Source: Kitasatospora atroaurantiaca
Lineage (GTDB): Bacteria > Actinomycetota > Actinomycetes > Streptomycetales > Streptomycetaceae
NCBI RefSeq assembly: GCF_007828955.1
Contig: NZ_VIVR01000001.1
Span: 62,001-126,000, forward strand
Direction: 5' to 3'
Length of the DNA stretch: 64,000 nucleotides
Below are positions 16,215 to 25,510 of the stretch, in pieces (within the stretch, counting starts at the first letter, position 1; every line of letters begins with the position of its first letter). The notes beneath the pieces were generated by a model. It saw nothing but the letters and a program-made list of their open reading frames with translations. It searched no databases and was not told where the DNA came from. A program made the position numbers and the translations under genes.

Positions 16215-16683
16215 CGTTCCTCCAGGGGCTTCCAGTTGCCCGTCCCATGAGGCTAGCGCAATTGGCCCCGACACCAGAGGGGTTCAGCACCCAGCAGGCA
16301 GGCGACGGTCGCCTTGCAGGTCCTCATCGGTGAGCGCGAAATCCGTGGACGCCCGCCTGGAGCTCCTCCGCCGAGGACTTCGGCGATCGAGGTGATCGAG
16401 GTGATCGAGTGTTCGGCAGCATGTCTCGGGCTTTGCTCGCACTGTGTCATGGCGATAGCGGTTCTCAACGGACCGCACCGGCCCCGGCGCGCAGGGTAAC
16501 CGGCCTCAACCGCGGCTCGGTGGTACGACGGTTGCGATGGCAGCCCGGCGAACGCAGGCGCACGCTGGACCATACGGGCGACTCGCACCGCGCCCTGTGC
16601 GTTCCTGGCTCACGCGCGCTCCATGAACGGCCACAGGACGCGGCGCCCGACGCCGAGGGCAGCCTGTGGCAAGGGAGATCGCG
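16215..16683. other. no gene recognised; short tandem repeat
   Basis: The only structure seen is three head-to-tail copies of the 9-mer GATCGAGGT near 16385-16411. Open frames lack codon bias. The flavoprotein promoter should lie near the right end. Confidence 0.4.
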
Positions 16684-18060
16684 ATGGACACGGCAACCTT
16701 AGAGTCGTTGCGGAGCGCGCTCCGCGGCCCGGTCATCGGGCCGGAACAGCCGGGGTACGACGAGGCCCGCAAGATCTACAACGCGATGATCGACAAGCGT
16801 CCGGCGGCCATCGTGCCGTGCGCGGACGCGGCCGACGTCATCGCGGCGGTCAACTTCGGCCGGGACAACGGGCTGGAGGTCGCGGTTCGCGGCGGCGGCC
16901 ACAGCGGCCCCGGGCTCTGCCTGGTCGACGACGGAATGACCATCGACCTGTCTCGGATGCGCGGGGTCCGCGTCGACCCGGAGGCCCGGACCGCCCAGGT
17001 CGCCGGGGGTTCGCTGCTCGGCGACGTCGACCACGCCACGCACGCCTTCGGGCTCGCCGCCCCGGCGGGCATCGTGTCCACCACGGGTGTCGGAGGCCTC
17101 ACCCTCGGCGGCGGCCACGGCCATCTCACCCGCAAGTACGGGCTCACCGTGGACAATCTGCTGTCGGCGGACGTCGTCCTCGCCGACGGCAGCTTCGTCA
17201 CGACGGACGAGAACAGGCACCCGGACCTCTTCTGGGCACTGCGGGGCGGCGGCGGCAACTTCGGCGTCGTCACCTCGTTCACCTACCGGCTGCATCCGGT
17301 CGACACCGTCGGGCTCGGCCTGACGGTCTGGCCGGCCGAACGGACGCCCGAAGTCCTCAGGTGGTACCGCGAGTTCCTCCCCCAGGCACCGGAGGACCTG
17401 AACGGGTTCTTCGCGGTGCTGGTGATCCCACCCGGGCCGCCCTTCCCGGAGGAGCTCCACCACCGGAAGATGTGCGGCGTCGTGTGGTGCCACACCGGCG
17501 ATCCGGACCGCACCGGTGAGGTTCTCGCCCCGGTGAACGATCCCGGCCCGCCCGCCTTCCACTTCACCACGCCGATGCCGTACCCGGCGGTGCAGAGCAT
17601 GTTCGACGAGCTGATCCCGCCGGGGCTGCAGTGGTACTGGCGCGGGGACTTCTTCGACCGCATCACGGACGACGCGATCGACGTCCACGCCAAGTACGCG
17701 GCCAACATCCCGACCGAGCTCTCGACCATGCACCTGTACCCGGTCGACGGGGCCGCCCACCGGGTCGGGCCCGACGACACCGCGTGGGGCTTCCGCGACG
17801 CCGTCTGGTCCGGGGTCTACGGGGGCATCGACCCCGATCCCGGCAACGCCGGGGTGATCAGGGACTGGTGCGTCGGCTACTGGGAGGAGCTCCACCCACA
17901 CTCCATGGGCGGCGCCTACGTGAACTTCATGATGGAGGAAGGACAGGACCGCGTCCACGCCACCTACCGCAACCACTACGACCGGCTGTCGCAGATCAAG
18001 CGGACGTACGACCCGGACAACCTCTTCCACGCCAACCAGAACATCAAGCCGGCACCGTAG
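16684..18060 (+). CDS. FAD-linked oxidase with BBE domain
   Basis: The protein is 458 residues from the ATG at 16684, after AAGGGAGATCGCG. The PCMH-type FAD domain is clear. It includes VRGGGHSGPGLCLVDDGMT with the His that usually binds FAD covalently, STTGVGGLTLGGGHGHLTRK, and LFWALRGGGGNFGVVTSF. The C-terminal berberine-bridge segment ends RTYDPDNLFHANQNIKP. The 6-S-cysteinyl position seems absent: VWCHT appears later, but not in the usual place. Relatives oxidise sugars, alkaloids or polyketides. It converges with the saccharopine dehydrogenase-like gene across a terminator. Confidence 0.9.
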   Translation: MDTATLESLRSALRGPVIGPEQPGYDEARKIYNAMIDKRPAAIVPCADAADVIAAVNFGRDNGLEVAVRGGGHSGPGLCLVDDGMTIDLSRMRGVRVDPEARTAQVAGGSLLGDVDHATHAFGLAAPAGIVSTTGVGGLTLGGGHGHLTRKYGLTVDNLLSADVVLADGSFVTTDENRHPDLFWALRGGGGNFGVVTSFTYRLHPVDTVGLGLTVWPAERTPEVLRWYREFLPQAPEDLNGFFAVLVIPPGPPFPEELHHRKMCGVVWCHTGDPDRTGEVLAPVNDPGPPAFHFTTPMPYPAVQSMFDELIPPGLQWYWRGDFFDRITDDAIDVHAKYAANIPTELSTMHLYPVDGAAHRVGPDDTAWGFRDAVWSGVYGGIDPDPGNAGVIRDWCVGYWEELHPHSMGGAYVNFMMEEGQDRVHATYRNHYDRLSQIKRTYDPDNLFHANQNIKPAP

Positions 18061-18135
18061 CCCACGACCTCCCCGTCCAGCTGACCGGCAGTCACCACGG
18101 TGAGGGCGGATCCGGACCGACCCGGAACTGCGCAG

Positions 18136-18164
18136 CCGCCGGGGTGCGCGCCGCACCCCGGCGG
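18136..18164. terminator. bidirectional hairpin terminator
   Basis: CCGCCGGGGTGCG and CGCACCCCGGCGG form a perfect 13-bp stem with a 3-base loop between two convergent genes. Confidence 0.8.
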
Positions 18165-18242
18165 TCGGTCGACGGTCGGTCAGCCGCTTGCGGCACAGTT
18201 GGCGCCACGTCACCGGCACGGCCCTTCAGGCCGGAGAGGAAG

Positions 18243-19271
18243 TCACGGACGCAGTTCCAGGGAGATGTGCGAGGACAACGCGCGGATGAAGTCGGGCGCA
18301 TCGAAGATCTCGCCTGCGGAGGCGACGCCGACCGTCCTGGTCCGCCCCGTGAGGATGCGGTCGACCGCTTCCACCACGAGTGGCGCGGTGACGGCGTAGA
18401 TGTCCTGACCCCTTGCCACGGCGCGCCGTTCAGTGTCGCCTGAGCGCACGACGACGTCGACGAGGAAGGTCTGCGCGGACCGCCCGCGTGCGTCGACCGC
18501 GGCCGGCGTCGGTGTGTCCGGGGCCGACACCTCCCTGGCCGCCTCGACCGTCATGTAGGTGCGCACTTCGGGGATGGACAGGTGGCTGGGAACAGTGACG
18601 ACGTCGGCCATCGTGAACTCCCCGATGACGGCCCGGGGGCCCATCGGGTCGGGGAAGGGCCACTCCAGGGTCGGCGGGTTGTCCTGGCGGTGCTCCAGCC
18701 GCCCGTTCGTGTACACGACGCGTCCGCCGCCCCGCCGCTGGCGGGAGACCGCGCCCGCCGTACGCGTCCCGGCGGTGGGGTGCCAACTGCTCAGCCCGTA
18801 CGCGATGTGCGCCTCGTCGGCCGCCGTCCACTCGCCCATCGCTGCGGTGACCAGCAGGTCCCCGAGGCCGCCGTAGAAGGCCATCGCCGGGACGATCACC
18901 ACTCCTGCGGCGCGGGCGCGGTCGGCGAACTGCGTGAACGTATCGGCGTTGGCCTCGATCTCGGCCGCCACATCCACATACGGGATCCCGGCGCGTAGTG
19001 CCGCCTCGATCAGGGGGGCGGCCGTCGTGGCGAAAGGCCCGGCACAGTTGATCACGGCCGCCGCACCGGCCAGTGCGCGGTCGAGCGAGGCCGGGTCGTC
19101 GACCGACGCCGGGCGGGCGTCGAGTCCGGACTCGGACGCCAGTACGCGCAGCTTGTCGGCGTCGCGGCCGGAGAGGACCGGGACGAACCCGCGGTCCCGC
19201 AACTGCGCCACCACAAAGCGTCCGGTGTGCCCGTACGCGCCGAACACCGCCACCGTGAGTCCCGATCCCAT
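18243..19271 (-). CDS. saccharopine dehydrogenase-like NAD(P)-binding protein
   Basis: The protein is 342 residues from the ATG at 19269-19271, after GGGGGAGAACCC. It opens with a Rossmann motif, VAVFGAYGHTGRFVVAQL, then AAAVINCAGPFATTAAPLIE and AALRAGIPYVDVAAEIEA, all typical of the saccharopine dehydrogenase/trans-acting enoyl reductase group. The C-terminal half binds the substrate and is not diagnostic. A divergent GlxA-type regulator begins 111 bp upstream and may control it. The physiological substrate is unknown. Confidence 0.85.
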   Translation of the reverse strand: MGSGLTVAVFGAYGHTGRFVVAQLRDRGFVPVLSGRDADKLRVLASESGLDARPASVDDPASLDRALAGAAAVINCAGPFATTAAPLIEAALRAGIPYVDVAAEIEANADTFTQFADRARAAGVVIVPAMAFYGGLGDLLVTAAMGEWTAADEAHIAYGLSSWHPTAGTRTAGAVSRQRRGGGRVVYTNGRLEHRQDNPPTLEWPFPDPMGPRAVIGEFTMADVVTVPSHLSIPEVRTYMTVEAAREVSAPDTPTPAAVDARGRSAQTFLVDVVVRSGDTERRAVARGQDIYAVTAPLVVEAVDRILTGRTRTVGVASAGEIFDAPDFIRALSSHISLELRP

Positions 19272-19382
19272 GGGTTCTCCCCCGTACTCGAATGATCCGT
19301 TGCGATCTGTCACGGACATCCTGACGGGGGCGGGCACCCTGCCGCGAGTGTCTGGAACGCCATCACCCGTACAATTCCGGAC

Positions 19383-20372
19383 ATGGGAACTGTCGCACTG
19401 GCCGTCACCGACGGGATGCTGCATTTCGAGCTGTCCTTGGCGTTCGAGGTCTTCGGAGCCGACATGACCGACGTGGCGGACCCCTGGTACAGCGTCTCCG
19501 TCTGCGGGCCAAGTGCCGTGCGGGTCGGCCGGTTCCGGCTGGAGCCCGACCACGGACTCGACCGGCTCTCGCGCGCCGACACCGTGATCGTCCCGGGCTG
19601 GGCCGACGTCGACGAGGATCCGCCCGTCGACCTGGTCGACGCGATTCGCGTGGCCCACGAGGCCGGCGCACGCGTGGCCTCCCTCTGCACGGGCGCGTTC
19701 GTGCTGGCCGCCGCCGGCCTGCTGGACGGGCGGCGCGCGACCACGCACTGGGCGCACACCCGGGCCCTGGCCGCCCGCTACCCCCGGGTGACGGTCGATC
19801 CGGACGTCCTCTACGTGGACGACGGCAGTGTGCTCACCTCCGCCGGCAAAGCCGCCGCCATGGACCTCTGCCTGCACCTTGTCCGCCTCGACCACGGCTC
19901 GTCGATCGCCAATGCGCTCGCCCGCCTCCTGGTCGTGCCGCCGCACCGGGCGGGCGGCCAGGCCCAGTTCGTCACCACCCCGGTCCCCGCCCCGGACAAC
20001 CACCCGCTCGCCGAACTCTTCCCCTGGGTGATCGAACGGCTGGACCATCCGCTGACCGTGGAGGACCTGGCCCGCCGGGCGCGGATGAGCTCGCGCAACC
20101 TGGGCCGCCACTTCAGGTCGGTGACCGGCACCACCCCACTGCAATGGCTGCTCACTCAACGGATCCGCCACGCCCAGGAGTTGCTGGAGACCACCGACGA
20201 CAGCGTCGACACCATCGCGTCGGCCACCGGCATGGGCACCGCCACGACGCTGCGCCGGCACTTCAACCGCACGGTCGGCGTGCCTCCGGACACCTACCGC
20301 CGCACCTTCCGCTCGCGGACCCGCCCCGGCCCGAACGACAGCGGGCAACACCACCAACGCCCTGGGCCATGA
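19383..20372 (+). CDS. GlxA-family AraC-type transcriptional regulator
   Basis: The protein has 329 residues. The N-terminal DJ-1/PfpI-like domain has VALAVTDGMLHFELSLAFEV, ADTVIVPGWADVDE and RVASLCTGAFVLAAAGLLDG, with the nucleophile-elbow Cys of SLCTGAF and the His of TTHWAHT. The C-terminal AraC domain has two HTH motifs: SLS-like LTVEDLARRARMSSRNLGRH, and VDTIASATGMGTATTLRRHF. It is divergent from the saccharopine dehydrogenase-like gene, its most likely target. Confidence 0.9.
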   Translation: MGTVALAVTDGMLHFELSLAFEVFGADMTDVADPWYSVSVCGPSAVRVGRFRLEPDHGLDRLSRADTVIVPGWADVDEDPPVDLVDAIRVAHEAGARVASLCTGAFVLAAAGLLDGRRATTHWAHTRALAARYPRVTVDPDVLYVDDGSVLTSAGKAAAMDLCLHLVRLDHGSSIANALARLLVVPPHRAGGQAQFVTTPVPAPDNHPLAELFPWVIERLDHPLTVEDLARRARMSSRNLGRHFRSVTGTTPLQWLLTQRIRHAQELLETTDDSVDTIASATGMGTATTLRRHFNRTVGVPPDTYRRTFRSRTRPGPNDSGQHHQRPGP

Positions 20373-20445
20373 GGAGCAGCCCTGCGGCGGCTCACCAGCG
20401 GGCAGTCACCACTCCGGAACCCACGGATCGTGCGGAGGGCGCGGC

Positions 20446-20745
20446 GTGCGCCGCGATCCGCGTCGTCGACCGGATCGAAGTCCACTGGGACAACTCTCCT
20501 GGCCGGACGTGCCGGACCACGGTATCCGGTGGACGTCGAGGTACGCCGCTCCACAGGTGATCCTGCATCACGACGGCACCGACTTCGAAAGTCCGCGGGG
20601 GGACCACCGCACGCTGTTCGTCCACACCGACGGCGAAGTGCGCGCCGCATGGCTTGCCGCGCAGGTGGGGCCGAGATCCTCCCTAAACCGGCACGACCAC
20701 CCGGCCGTCGGCCACTGGATCTCGCGGCCCTCCCCACAGTCTTGA
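20446..20745 (+). CDS. hypothetical protein (uncertain)
   Basis: A 99-codon frame starts at GTG. The second half (VILHHDGTDFESP, LFVHTDGEVRAAWLAAQVG) has good third-position GC and a protein-like composition, while the first half is Arg/Pro-rich and weak. It may be a small real gene, a later start, or the tail of a lost gene. No family is recognised. Confidence 0.3.
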   Translation: MRRDPRRRPDRSPLGQLSWPDVPDHGIRWTSRYAAPQVILHHDGTDFESPRGDHRTLFVHTDGEVRAAWLAAQVGPRSSLNRHDHPAVGHWISRPSPQS

Positions 20746-20906
20746 ACATGTTCAAAATTACTGTCAGTATTGCGGCTGGGAAGCGGCGCCGCTACCGCGT
20801 GTGCGACCGTCCCGCCTGCGGGCTGCTTCGGCATGCCCGTCCGACGGCCCGCCACAGCGGCGTCCACGTCGGCCCCATGGCTTCATCCACACAGGGAGGG
20901 ACCAAC

Positions 20907-21224
20907 ATGATCTTCGCCGCTCTGATCTTCCTGGCACTCGGGTTCGCAGTTCTCTGCGTACCGGCCGCCGCCACGGCCTTCGCCTCCGTGGCACTGACCA
21001 CCAGACAGGCACGCTCGGTTCGCTTGGCAACTCTCGCCACCGTTGCGACGGTCGTGGCTGCCGGCTGGATCGCACTGCTTCGCGACACCTACATCTGGCC
21101 GCTCGCCGCAGTCGTGTCATTCGCCGTGACGATCACTACCGGCGCCACCTTCCTCGCCCGCGAGACCCGCGCCAAGCGCCGGCAGACCGTCTTGAACTGG
21201 CCCGCACCGACCGGCCCCAGCTGA
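20907..21224 (+). CDS. small three-helix membrane protein
   Basis: The protein is 105 residues from the ATG at 20907-20909, preceded by GGGAGGGACCAAC. Three hydrophobic segments are visible: FAALIFLALGFAVLCVPAAA (about 3-30), LATLATVATVVAAGWIALL (about 41-60) and WPLAAVVSFAVTITTGATFL (about 66-86). They are separated by short Arg-rich loops, with a basic C-terminus. No family or function is recognised. Confidence 0.65.
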   Translation: MIFAALIFLALGFAVLCVPAAATAFASVALTTRQARSVRLATLATVATVVAAGWIALLRDTYIWPLAAVVSFAVTITTGATFLARETRAKRRQTVLNWPAPTGPS

Positions 21225-21332
21225 TTTTGCCGCCCCGTCGCCCCCGCCAAGCGCGAATGCGGGCAGGTGGGCGTCGTCGCCGCGAGTCCGGAGGCGGCCT
21301 GTCCGAGGCTCGAGTTCTGTTCGGCCCCACGA

Positions 21333-21767
21333 TCAGGTGGTGTCGACAGCGGTCATGCCGTGCATGGCCAAGCCGGCCGCGCGTGCTGCTTGAAGGCTGT
21401 CGGTGAACGCAGTGCTGCGATCCTGCGGTGGCATGTCCATCAGGCCGGGCGGCCAGGTCCCGGGCGGAACGATGACCACGACGACGCCTTGGCGGGCCCG
21501 CGCTGCCGACAGCCAGCTGGGCGATACCTGGACGGGTGAGGTCGGTTCCCACACCAGGCGCCCACCGACGAACAGCATCCTGAGCAGCTGGTCGTCGCGC
21601 ACCTGCAGCGAGGCGGTGGTATCCGGTGGCTCGCCGGCGGCCAGGGCGAAGCCGCTGTCGGTCGCGTCCTCGATCAGGCTGTCGAACAGTGCCGGGCCGA
21701 CTTCCACGATGGCCTCGGCGAAGGGTGACCCTTCGTCCTCCTCGCGCACCACCAGCGCCCACACCAT
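21333..21767 (-). CDS. hypothetical protein
   Basis: The protein is 144 residues if started at the ATG at 21765-21767 (MVWALVVREEDEGSPFAEAI), nine bases after GAGGAG. An upstream ATG at 21806 adds 13 residues but has no ribosome-binding site. It is acidic and soluble, with alternating strands and helices (LVWEPTSPVQVSPSW, GVVVVIVPPGTWPPG). It resembles short actinobacterial proteins of unknown function. A CGTTG-TC-CAACG dyad lies just upstream (21814-21825). Confidence 0.6.
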   Translation of the reverse strand: MVWALVVREEDEGSPFAEAIVEVGPALFDSLIEDATDSGFALAAGEPPDTTASLQVRDDQLLRMLFVGGRLVWEPTSPVQVSPSWLSAARARQGVVVVIVPPGTWPPGLMDMPPQDRSTAFTDSLQAARAAGLAMHGMTAVDTT

Positions 21768-22074
21768 CGGTGCCTGCTCCTCGCGGCCACTTGACTCATT
21801 GGACATGCGTTGTCCAACGATTCGTCAGCCGTAGTGCATGCACCCCGTCCGGGATTTCCTCGACCACATGGGCGTGACTGACCGCTCCTACCAGGTGAGC
21901 GAGGAATCCAGGGTCGGGCCGGGACTCGGGGGTCGACGATCACGACCTGGCCGGCGCGGCAGGCCACGTCGCTCCCCGCCGCCGGCCCGGTGCCCGGCTC
22001 GCCGCCCTCGCCCCGTCGGCCGACCATGGAATGAGGGGACGGGACCGGCCGGGGCCGGACACCGGGAGGCATCC

Positions 22075-23775
22075 GTGGCGCACACTCGAACAACCGACGT
22101 ACTGATCGCGGGCGCCGGCCCGGTCGGACTGAGCGCGGCCGCCGAGCTTCGCCGTCACGGGGTGCACTGCCGCCTCGTCGACCGGCTGCCGGAGCGCCTT
22201 CCGTACGCCAAGGCGGTCGGCATCCAGCCGCGCACCCTGGAGATCTGGGACCGGATGGGCCTGGCCCGTGCCGTCCTGGAAGCCGCCGTCCCGATGCGGG
22301 GTCAGCTGATCTACGTCAACGGCCGGGAACAGGCGCGGATCGACCTTGCCCTGCCGCCCGAGGTGCCGTACGGCTTCGCCGCGCTGCCGCAGTACGAGAC
22401 CGAGCGCCTCCTGGAGGAGTACGTCGCGGGCCTGGGCACGACCATCGAACGCGGCACCGAGCTGCTGTCCTTCACCCAGGACGCGGACGGGGTCACCGCA
22501 CGGCTGGGCACCGACTCCGGTGCCACCGAGGAGGTCCGGGCTCGCTACCTGATCGGCTGCGACGGCGCGCACAGCATCGTCCGCAAGGGACTGGGACTCG
22601 GCTTCGAGGGCGGGGCCTTCCCCGAGGAGTACATGCTGGCCGACGTCGAGGCCGACTGGGACCTGCCGTACGGGTACGGCGTACGCTCCAGCCACCGCGC
22701 CGACGACGGCTCCACCGACGACGTGCTGGTCTGCATCCCGCTGCCCGGCGCAGGCCGCTACCGCATGTCGATGCTGGTCCCACCCGAACTCTCCACCCAC
22801 GCGACCGGCCGGGCGCCCGCGCGGGTCGACGGCGTCGCGCACGGCCTGGAAGGCAGCCGCGCCCCGGAGCTGTCCCATATCCAGGCCGTCGTCGACCGAC
22901 TGACCCCCAGGCCGGCCGCCCTCTCCCGGATGCGCTGGTCCTCCGTCTTCCGCATCAGCCACCGGATCGTCGACCGCTACGGCGACGGCCGGGTCTTCGT
23001 CGCGGGCGACGCCGCCCACATCCACCCGCCCACCGGCGCCCAGGGCATGAACACCGGCATCCAGGACGCCTGCAACCTGGCCTGGAAACTCGCCCTCGTC
23101 GTTCGCGGGGAAGCCGGGCCGGGCCTGCTCACCAGCTACGACGCCGAACGCCGCCCGGTCGGCGAGGAGGTCGTCGGCCGGACCGTGCGGCACGCCACCC
23201 ACGGCATCGAGACCGACCCGGACGACCCGCGGACCCTGATGCTCCGCGAGGCCCAACTGCTCGCCAGCTACCGGGACGGCCCGCTCGCCCGCAGCCCGTA
23301 CGGGCCGGCCGACGCGCCCCAGCCCGGCGACCGGGCCCCGGACTGCGCCGACTTGACCGACCCGGTCGCCACTTACCCGCTGCGCCTGCTCGACATCCTG
23401 CGCGGCCGCACGGGCCACGTGCTGCTTCTGTACGCAGCCGACACCGCTGCCCTGGCCAAGGCCGCCGAAGCGGCTGCGGCTGCCGGGGTGGCGGAGCTGA
23501 GCAGCGGCAGTCCGGGCACCTCCGACGGTCCGGACCCTCGGCCCGGCCTGCAGACCATCGCCGTCCTCGCCCGCGAAGCCGCATCGACCGCTCCCGACAC
23601 CCTGGACGTCCCCGGATACCGGGACGCGGCCGGGGAGTTCGCCCGGCTCTACCGCCCCGATGGCCCGACCGGCTTCGTCGTCCGCCCGGACGGGCAGCTC
23701 GGTGCCCGCTTCCCCCTCGCCGCCACCGCGGCGGCCCTGTCCGGCTACTTCACGGCCCTCTCCGCGCCGGCCTGA
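22075..23775 (+). CDS. FAD-dependent aromatic hydroxylase (PgaE/MtmOIV-like)
   Basis: The protein is 566 residues from the GTG at 22075-22077, five bases after GGGAGG. The first FAD motif is VLIAGAGPVGLSAAAELRRH (GxGxxG), and GCDGAHSIVRKGLG is the DG motif for NADPH/FAD. RVFVAGDAAHIHPPTGAQGM with NTGIQDACNLAWKLALV is the GD motif of class A flavoprotein monooxygenases. A C-terminal thioredoxin-like domain (about 430-566) ends the protein. Close relatives hydroxylate polyketide aglycones or rifamycin. It stands alone here, so a detoxification role is as likely as biosynthesis. Confidence 0.9.
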   Translation: MAHTRTTDVLIAGAGPVGLSAAAELRRHGVHCRLVDRLPERLPYAKAVGIQPRTLEIWDRMGLARAVLEAAVPMRGQLIYVNGREQARIDLALPPEVPYGFAALPQYETERLLEEYVAGLGTTIERGTELLSFTQDADGVTARLGTDSGATEEVRARYLIGCDGAHSIVRKGLGLGFEGGAFPEEYMLADVEADWDLPYGYGVRSSHRADDGSTDDVLVCIPLPGAGRYRMSMLVPPELSTHATGRAPARVDGVAHGLEGSRAPELSHIQAVVDRLTPRPAALSRMRWSSVFRISHRIVDRYGDGRVFVAGDAAHIHPPTGAQGMNTGIQDACNLAWKLALVVRGEAGPGLLTSYDAERRPVGEEVVGRTVRHATHGIETDPDDPRTLMLREAQLLASYRDGPLARSPYGPADAPQPGDRAPDCADLTDPVATYPLRLLDILRGRTGHVLLLYAADTAALAKAAEAAAAAGVAELSSGSPGTSDGPDPRPGLQTIAVLAREAASTAPDTLDVPGYRDAAGEFARLYRPDGPTGFVVRPDGQLGARFPLAATAAALSGYFTALSAPA

Positions 23776-23911
23776 ACACCCGAATCGGCCGTGCCGAAGG
23801 CCCCCACTCCTGCGGCCCCGCCTGCCTGGAACTCGACCTCACACCCCGTCAGCTGAGGATTTCCGTCACCGGCCCGGGCCCTGCCGTGCCCGCCTGGCCG
23901 AGCGAGGGCTG

Positions 23912-24367
23912 TCACGGCGCTGGGGACGGCGGGCGCTCGAAGAAGGTCTCCAGGACGACCGTGGCCTGGGTGCCGCTCACGCCGTCGATCGCGTAGAGGC
24001 GCCGGAGCACGTCCTGGAGCTGTTCGGTGGTGGTCGTACGCACCTTGACGAGCACCGACGCGCTGCCGGCGATGACGTGCGCCTCCTCGATCTCGGGGAT
24101 GGCGGCGAACGCTTCGGCCGAATCTCCCATCCAGGCGGACGACTCGACCATCACGAAGGCGAGCACGCCGAGCCCGAGCTTCTGCGGGTCGACCTCCACC
24201 GTCGTACGGCGGACGATGCCGCGCTCCCGCAGCTTGCGCACCCGCTCATGGGTAGCGGCGGCGGAGAGCCCCACGGCTTTGCCGAGTGCCGCATACGCCT
24301 GTCCGGCGTCCTGCTGAAGCAGCGTCAGCAGCTCGCGGTCGGTGTCGTCCAGGTTCCCAGTCGCCAT
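23912..24367 (-). CDS. Lrp/AsnC-family regulator
   Basis: The protein has 151 residues. The N-terminal HTH is LDDTDRELLTLLQQDAGQAY then KAVGLSAAATHERVRKLRER. The C-terminal RAM domain runs from LGVLAFVMVESS to QATVVLETFF, with IPEIEEAHVIAGSASVLVKV as the effector-binding strand-helix. It is divergent from the SMP-30-like gene, and the intergenic DNA is only about 70 bp, so it likely controls both genes in response to an amino acid or related metabolite. Confidence 0.92.
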   Translation of the reverse strand: MATGNLDDTDRELLTLLQQDAGQAYAALGKAVGLSAAATHERVRKLRERGIVRRTTVEVDPQKLGLGVLAFVMVESSAWMGDSAEAFAAIPEIEEAHVIAGSASVLVKVRTTTTEQLQDVLRRLYAIDGVSGTQATVVLETFFERPPSPAP

Positions 24368-24440
24368 GGTGGAACCATACCTCGTTCTGCCATACTCCAG
24401 GGAATCGGAATCTCATTCGGCTGTTGACGATTGGATGTGG

Positions 24441-25364
24441 ATGATGTCTGGCGAGATCGAGTTCGGGCTGTACGAGATCCTGGACAACCGCTTCCGCCGG
24501 TGCACCAACGGGGACTCGCGGCTGGAGCAGCTGTACGGAGACTGCCGCTGGGCCGAGGGGCCCCTCTACCTACCCGCCTGGCGCCAGCTCGTCTGGAGCG
24601 ACATCCCCAACGACCGGATGCTGCGCTGGGACGAGGCCACCGGCCTGGTCGGTGTCTTCCGCTCCCCCGCCGGGCACAGCAACGGCAACACCCTCGACCA
24701 CTTGGGCCGCCTGATCAGCTGTGAGCAGGGCAACCGCCGCGTCACCCGCACCGAGCACGACGGCACGATCACCGTCCTCGCCGACCGCTACCAGGGCAAG
24801 CGGCTCAACTCGCCCAACGACGCGGTCGTCCGCTCCGACGGCTCGATCTGGTTCTCCGACCCGGACTTCGGCATCACCAGCGACTACGAGGGCCACCGCG
24901 CCGACAGCGAGATCGGCGCCTGCAACGTCTACCGGATCGACCCGGACAGCGGCGAAGTCCACCTCGCCGCCGACGGCTTCGCCGGACCCAACGGACTCGT
25001 CCTCTCCCACGACGAGCAGCGGCTCTACGTCTCCGACACCCGGGCCGGGCACATCCGCGCCTTCGACGTCCGCGAGGACGACACCCTCGGCAACGACAGG
25101 GTCTTCACCAAGGCCGCCGACAGCCACTTCGACAACATCCGCTTCGACAGCGACGGCCGGCTCTGGGTGGCGGCCCTCGGCGACGGCGTCCACTGCTACG
25201 CCCCGGACGGCACCCTCATCGGCCGCCTCCTCATCCCCGAGCCCGTCTCCAACATCACCTTCGGCGGTCCGAAGTACAACCGCCTCTTCATCACCGCCAC
25301 AACATCCCTGTACTCGCTGGTGATGTCGGTGACGGGAACCCACCGCGTCCGCCGTCACCCGTGA
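24441..25364 (+). CDS. SMP-30/gluconolactonase family lactonase
   Basis: The protein is 307 residues if started at the ATG at 24441 (MMSGEIEFGLYEILDNRF); ATGs at 24435 and 24444 are also possible. The six-bladed propeller motifs are complete: EGPLYLPAWRQLVWSDIPND with the metal-binding Glu, GHSNGNTLDHLGRLISCEQG, GKRLNSPNDAVVRSDGSIWF with the Asn/Asp metal ligands, and GPNGLVLSHDEQRLYVSDTR. It should hydrolyse a sugar lactone with a divalent metal. The Lrp gene is divergent. Confidence 0.9.
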   Translation: MMSGEIEFGLYEILDNRFRRCTNGDSRLEQLYGDCRWAEGPLYLPAWRQLVWSDIPNDRMLRWDEATGLVGVFRSPAGHSNGNTLDHLGRLISCEQGNRRVTRTEHDGTITVLADRYQGKRLNSPNDAVVRSDGSIWFSDPDFGITSDYEGHRADSEIGACNVYRIDPDSGEVHLAADGFAGPNGLVLSHDEQRLYVSDTRAGHIRAFDVREDDTLGNDRVFTKAADSHFDNIRFDSDGRLWVAALGDGVHCYAPDGTLIGRLLIPEPVSNITFGGPKYNRLFITATTSLYSLVMSVTGTHRVRRHP

Positions 25365-25510
25365 CAGCGATGAACCGCCCCACACCGACGACACCCGACG
25401 GCATGGTGACCCCGAAGGTCCTGGCCGCGGACGACCCGTCGGCTTCACCGGCGGCCCCTCTCGTGCCGGTCTCCGGAAAACCCACCCCCTTCTGCCACCA
25501 GGGAGCCGTC

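Noticed and set aside
16385..16411. Short tandem repeat encoding ITSITSI on the minus strand
   Set aside because: Three copies of a 9-mer without flanking structure; too short to call a functional repeat or CRISPR.
19272..20357. Minus-strand extension of the saccharopine dehydrogenase-like frame
   Set aside because: It runs antisense to the clear GlxA regulator gene; the Rossmann motif starts at 19271 with a good ribosome-binding site.
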